Assembly (NCBI GenBank): GCA_030533035.1
Contig: JAUNJW010000012.1
Span: forward strand, 1 to 16,567
DNA length: 16,567 bases
Direction: 5' to 3'
DNA from: Erysipelotrichaceae bacterium
GTDB lineage: Bacteria > Bacillota_I > Bacilli_A > Erysipelotrichales > Erysipelotrichaceae
Made by a program: the position numbers and the translations under genes. The notes beneath the pieces were generated by a model, which was not told the origin of the DNA, did not search any database, and worked only from the letters and a program-made list of their open reading frames with translations. Of this stretch, positions 14,387-16,567 are shown one piece after another (the stretch's first letter is position 1; every line of letters starts with the position of its first letter).

Positions 14387-15373
14387 TTATTCATCCAGCA
14401 GGATTGAGAAACCGATCTGTTCGGCGTTGACGAGACCGTAGTTGATGCCGACCGATACAGCTGTCTTTGTCAGGCGGTTGAATCCCAGCCAGCAGCTGAA
14501 GGCTCCGGCCGATCCGGTGTGCCAGCTGACCGGCTGTTTTTTGTACAGCCGCCATGCCAGGCCGCTGTCATTGTCTTTGTCCAGCGGCGCCTGGAACTGA
14601 TGGCACATGTACAGGTACGGCAGAGAACCGTCCATATTGATCTTCGCGAAATCGAGCAGGTCGCTTATGGTGGCATTCAGGGCTCCGGCCGGCGCGATGA
14701 TGTCGCCTTTTTCCCATTGCCAGCATCTGCATGGCTGATCCTTTTTGTCATAGCCGGTAAGATCGATATTGCCGAGGAATGTATTCTGCAGGCCGAGGTC
14801 TTCTTTGATATAGCGGTCCATGGCGTCCCAGAAGCCTTCGCCCTGAACTTTGCCGGCAATATAGCCGAGGATGCTCATGCCGATGTTGGAATATTCAAAC
14901 GGGTAGATTCTGTCTTTCAGCTTTGCGGTGCGGATGATTTCCAGCATTTCTTCCTCAGTGGGATAACCGCGGAAGGGATTTGTGTGGAACAGGCCTCCTT
15001 CTCTGTTCATTTTGAGAAAGAAGGGGATTGTTGTCAGCATTGTATACGGCTGGGTGGAATAGCCGGAGGTATGGGTGGCCAGCCTTCTTAAGGAAGGATA
15101 ATAGCCTTCCGGCAGATCATCGATATATGCCGACAGCGGCGCGTCCCAGTCCAGCTTTCCCTCTGAAACAAGCTTTGCGGCAAGGGCGGTCGTGAAGGGT
15201 TTGCAGATGGAACCGACGGCATAGACGAGTTCTGCTTCATCTTCCTGCCTTTCAGGATTCCAGTGGATGATTTCTTTCTGACCGTCCTTCATGATTCCGA
15301 TGGTCAGTTCAACATGTCTGCGTCTGCTGTAAAGGGCATCAATCAGCTGTTCCGTTTTCTTTGATAATTCCAT
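14387..15373 (-). CDS. Serine hydrolase of the beta-lactamase / class C penicillin-binding fold
   Basis: The 328 residues have the three active-site motifs of this family: S55-I-C-K58 (SxxK, nucleophile), Y161-S-N163 and H285-T-G287. Also seen are LATHTSGY (98-105) and YSNIGMSILGYIAGKVQGEG (161-180), typical of AmpC-like esterases and D-amino-peptidases. There is no signal peptide or membrane segment, so it should be cytoplasmic, unlike resistance beta-lactamases. The ATG at 15373 has AAAGGAG (15390-15384) ten bases upstream; an in-frame ATG further up lies in the preceding terminator and is rejected. The substrate is unknown; esters or D-amino-acid peptides are plausible. Nothing here supports antibiotic resistance. 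Confidence 0.9.
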   Translation of the reverse strand: MELSKKTEQLIDALYSRRRHVELTIGIMKDGQKEIIHWNPERQEDEAELVYAVGSICKPFTTALAAKLVSEGKLDWDAPLSAYIDDLPEGYYPSLRRLATHTSGYSTQPYTMLTTIPFFLKMNREGGLFHTNPFRGYPTEEEMLEIIRTAKLKDRIYPFEYSNIGMSILGYIAGKVQGEGFWDAMDRYIKEDLGLQNTFLGNIDLTGYDKKDQPCRCWQWEKGDIIAPAGALNATISDLLDFAKINMDGSLPYLYMCHQFQAPLDKDNDSGLAWRLYKKQPVSWHTGSAGAFSCWLGFNRLTKTAVSVGINYGLVNAEQIGFSILLDE

Positions 15374-15404
15374 GATGACGGATCTCCTTTGTATTTCTGT
15401 ATTC

Positions 15405-15413
15405 AGTGTAACA
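15405..15413 (-). promoter_or_regulatory. Predicted promoter of the serine hydrolase gene
   Basis: On the minus strand TGT-TACACT (15413-15405) is an extended -10 element without a clear -35 box. The start would be near 15398, just upstream of the AAAGGAG site. It overlaps the sequence resembling the operator at 13434-13450. Confidence 0.4.
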
Positions 15414-15445
15414 TGCAGGAAAAAACGGTGTTTTGACTCAAACGG

Positions 15446-15471
15446 AAAAAAGAACCGCAGGCTGCGGTTCT
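15446..15471 (-). terminator. Terminator of the RpiR-type regulator gene
   Basis: Read on the minus strand, AGAACCGCA (15471-15463), loop GCC, TGCGGTTCT (15459-15451), then TTTTT (15450-15446). It is a perfect 9 bp stem eleven bases after the stop at 15483. Confidence 0.92.
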
Positions 15472-15482
15472 CCATAGAATCA

Positions 15483-16250
15483 TTATTTGTACATCACGGA
15501 ATACTCGGCGGCGATCAGGGAAGCGGCCATCTCCAGAAGGAAGGGATGGGCTTCGCGCCTGCCGTCCGATGCGAAGCGGAGGGTTTCATTGACAAACCGT
15601 TCGCTTTCTTTGTTTCCGCCGCAGATCATCCAGATTTTCGGCAGGATCAGCTGTCTTTCTTTTCCCCTGAGCGACGTTGAGGAGAAGTAGCTGCCGGTAT
15701 AGGAGAAGATGATAATGAGATCTTCTTTTCCGGCATTCATGATCGTGTCGATCTGCTCATTGAAGGCGGTGGATGTGCGGATGTTCTTGCCCATCATCAG
15801 CAGGTCTGTCTGCAGGGAAACGGCGGCGCTCTGCGCTTTCAGGTGACCGCAGGCAAAGACGCTTTCATGGTCATGGATGTCGCGGCACAGCTTTGTCAGC
15901 TGCTGGTAATCAACCGAGGCCGCTGCCGTCCGGATGGAATTGGCGATATATTCGCTCAGCAGATCCCGTCTTTCCGCATATTCAGCGTCACGGCGGACAT
16001 TCTCAAAACTGAATTCGGACTCGGCGATCAGCTGTCTGAGCTGGCTGTAGGATTCCAGGCCGATCTCGCGGACAAAGCGGGAAACAGATCCGGTTCCGAC
16101 ATAGCATGCTTTCGCAAGGTCTGTGATGTTCATGTCCCTGACTTCTTCGCAGTGCGAAAGAATATAGGACGCGATGATGTGGTTGGTGGAAGATGATTTC
16201 TCTGCTGCCATTGTACTCAGCAGCACAACCGGGAGTCTGTCAAAAATCAT
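15483..16250 (-). CDS. RpiR/MurR-type transcriptional regulator with SIS domain
   Basis: RpiR regulators bind DNA through an N-terminal helix-turn-helix and sense a phosphosugar in a C-terminal SIS domain. The 255 residues (slightly short; about 280 is usual) show the HTH near 20-75, with SSSTNHIIASYILSH (19-33), NITDLAKACYVGTGSVSRFV (41-60), and LESYSQLRQLI (65-75), then a SIS domain near 115-250 (VFACGHLKAQSAAVSLQTDL, 131-150; IIIFSYTGSYFSST, 179-192). AGGAGG on the minus strand (16262-16257) precedes the ATG at 16250. It follows the DJ-1 gene by 38 bases and is probably co-transcribed with it. The effector and target genes are unknown; the ROK kinase and serine hydrolase next door are candidates. 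Confidence 0.9.
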   Translation of the reverse strand: MIFDRLPVVLLSTMAAEKSSSTNHIIASYILSHCEEVRDMNITDLAKACYVGTGSVSRFVREIGLESYSQLRQLIAESEFSFENVRRDAEYAERRDLLSEYIANSIRTAAASVDYQQLTKLCRDIHDHESVFACGHLKAQSAAVSLQTDLLMMGKNIRTSTAFNEQIDTIMNAGKEDLIIIFSYTGSYFSSTSLRGKERQLILPKIWMICGGNKESERFVNETLRFASDGRREAHPFLLEMAASLIAAEYSVMYK

Positions 16251-16288
16251 ACCGGTTCCTCCTGCTCAGTTTAATAATAGCTGAATTC

Positions 16289-16567
16289 TTACCAGCGGGC
16301 ACCGGCTTCTCTGCAAAGCAGGCGTCTTTCGATTTCAGAGCCGTCGATGCCGAAGGCTTCCATGATTTTGAAGGCAAACGGGTAAGGGGTTGCCGGACCC
16401 TGGGAAGTGATGACATTCTGGTCAAAGACCGCGACGTCATGGACAAACTGCGCCGAAACAAGCTTTGCCTCATAGCCGGTATAGCCGGTTGCCTTTTTGC
16501 CGGCGAGGACACCCGCTGCCTCGAGAACTGTTGTGCCCGAGCACATGCCGGCGATGAGCCTGTTATT
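16289..16567 (-). CDS. DJ-1/PfpI family protein, C-terminal part (cut by window edge)
   Basis: Ninety-two codons plus stop are in the window; the gene enters from the right edge. Visible are the nucleophile elbow L-I-A-G-M-C-S-G-T-T-V-L, with the family cysteine, followed by AAGVLAGKKATGYTGYEAKL, and the C-terminal NVITSQGPATPYPFAFKIME segment, all typical of DJ-1/ThiJ/YajL proteins. Such proteins act on glyoxal-type damage or as chaperones or oxidative-stress sensors; the exact role is not decided. It stands 38 bases upstream of the RpiR gene in the same direction, with no terminator between them. Confidence 0.9.
   Translation of the reverse strand, partial: NNRLIAGMCSGTTVLEAAGVLAGKKATGYTGYEAKLVSAQFVHDVAVFDQNVITSQGPATPYPFAFKIMEAFGIDGSEIERRLLCREAGARW

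Noticed and set aside
14387..15373. Antibiotic-resistance beta-lactamase
   Set aside because: The fold motifs are present but there is no signal peptide, and such cytoplasmic family members are usually esterases or peptidases.
1..16567. CRISPR arrays, insertion sequences, phage genes, tRNA or rRNA genes
   Set aside because: No regularly spaced repeats, transposase motifs, terminal inverted repeats, integrase or tRNA-like cloverleaf were seen; gene content and spacing are those of a core chromosomal region.

Overview
The window looks like an ordinary chromosomal stretch from a low-to-moderate GC Gram-positive bacterium (Bacillota). The evidence is the strong AGGAGG-type ribosome binding sites, a methionine T-box riboswitch, tandem ftsA-ftsZ, a 60-residue ribosomal protein S21, lipoprotein-anchored import and many 1-14 base gene overlaps. 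The gene mix would suit the Erysipelotrichia, but that placement is an impression, not a proof. No mobile element, CRISPR array, tRNA or rRNA was seen.

Layout. (1) 1-2619: the first codons of rpmB (L28) leave to the left; divergently, ftsA and ftsZ run right and end in a strong terminator. (2) 2631-6420: a methionine block. msrC (free methionine-R-sulfoxide reductase) lies on the minus strand. Divergent from it a promoter drives a complete T-box (AUG specifier, UGGU acceptor bulge, antiterminator and terminator), then metQ, metN, metI and a small DUF1905 gene. (3) 6463-13127: a tightly packed run of six genes: two tandem CNNM/CBS (CorC/HlyC-like) membrane proteins, rsmE, mtaB, murE and deoC. 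(4) 13144-14385: rpsU with its own promoter and terminator, then a ROK-family sugar kinase ending in a bidirectional terminator. (5) 14387-16567, minus strand: a DJ-1/PfpI protein (cut by the window edge), an RpiR-type regulator with a terminator, and a serine beta-lactamase-like hydrolase with its own promoter.

The most striking observation is that metQ encodes a circularly permuted substrate-binding protein. After a normal lipoprotein signal, the half that is C-terminal in ordinary MetQ (LEAAQLP, AVINGNYAL, YKGAVI) comes first, and the half that is normally N-terminal (ITVGA..PHAEIL, DYVMPN, DANYFQ, HIEPMGVYSKK) follows after a short linker. The reading frame is intact, and the T-box, metN and metI around it look normal, so the permuted protein is probably functional. 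A second point is an FtsA whose two phosphate-binding loops have lost their glycines and acidic residues. Smaller points are a ROK kinase without the family's cysteine motif, a MurE with DDPR instead of DNPR, a probably leaderless msrC, a shared operator-like sequence in two promoters, and a promoter style dominated by extended -10 (TGn) elements.

How the genes fit together: MetNIQ imports methionine (and probably its oxidised form), MsrC repairs free methionine-R-sulfoxide in the cytoplasm, and the T-box turns the transporter on when tRNA-Met is uncharged. FtsA/FtsZ and MurE serve division and wall synthesis. RsmE, MtaB, L28 and S21 serve the ribosome and tRNA.
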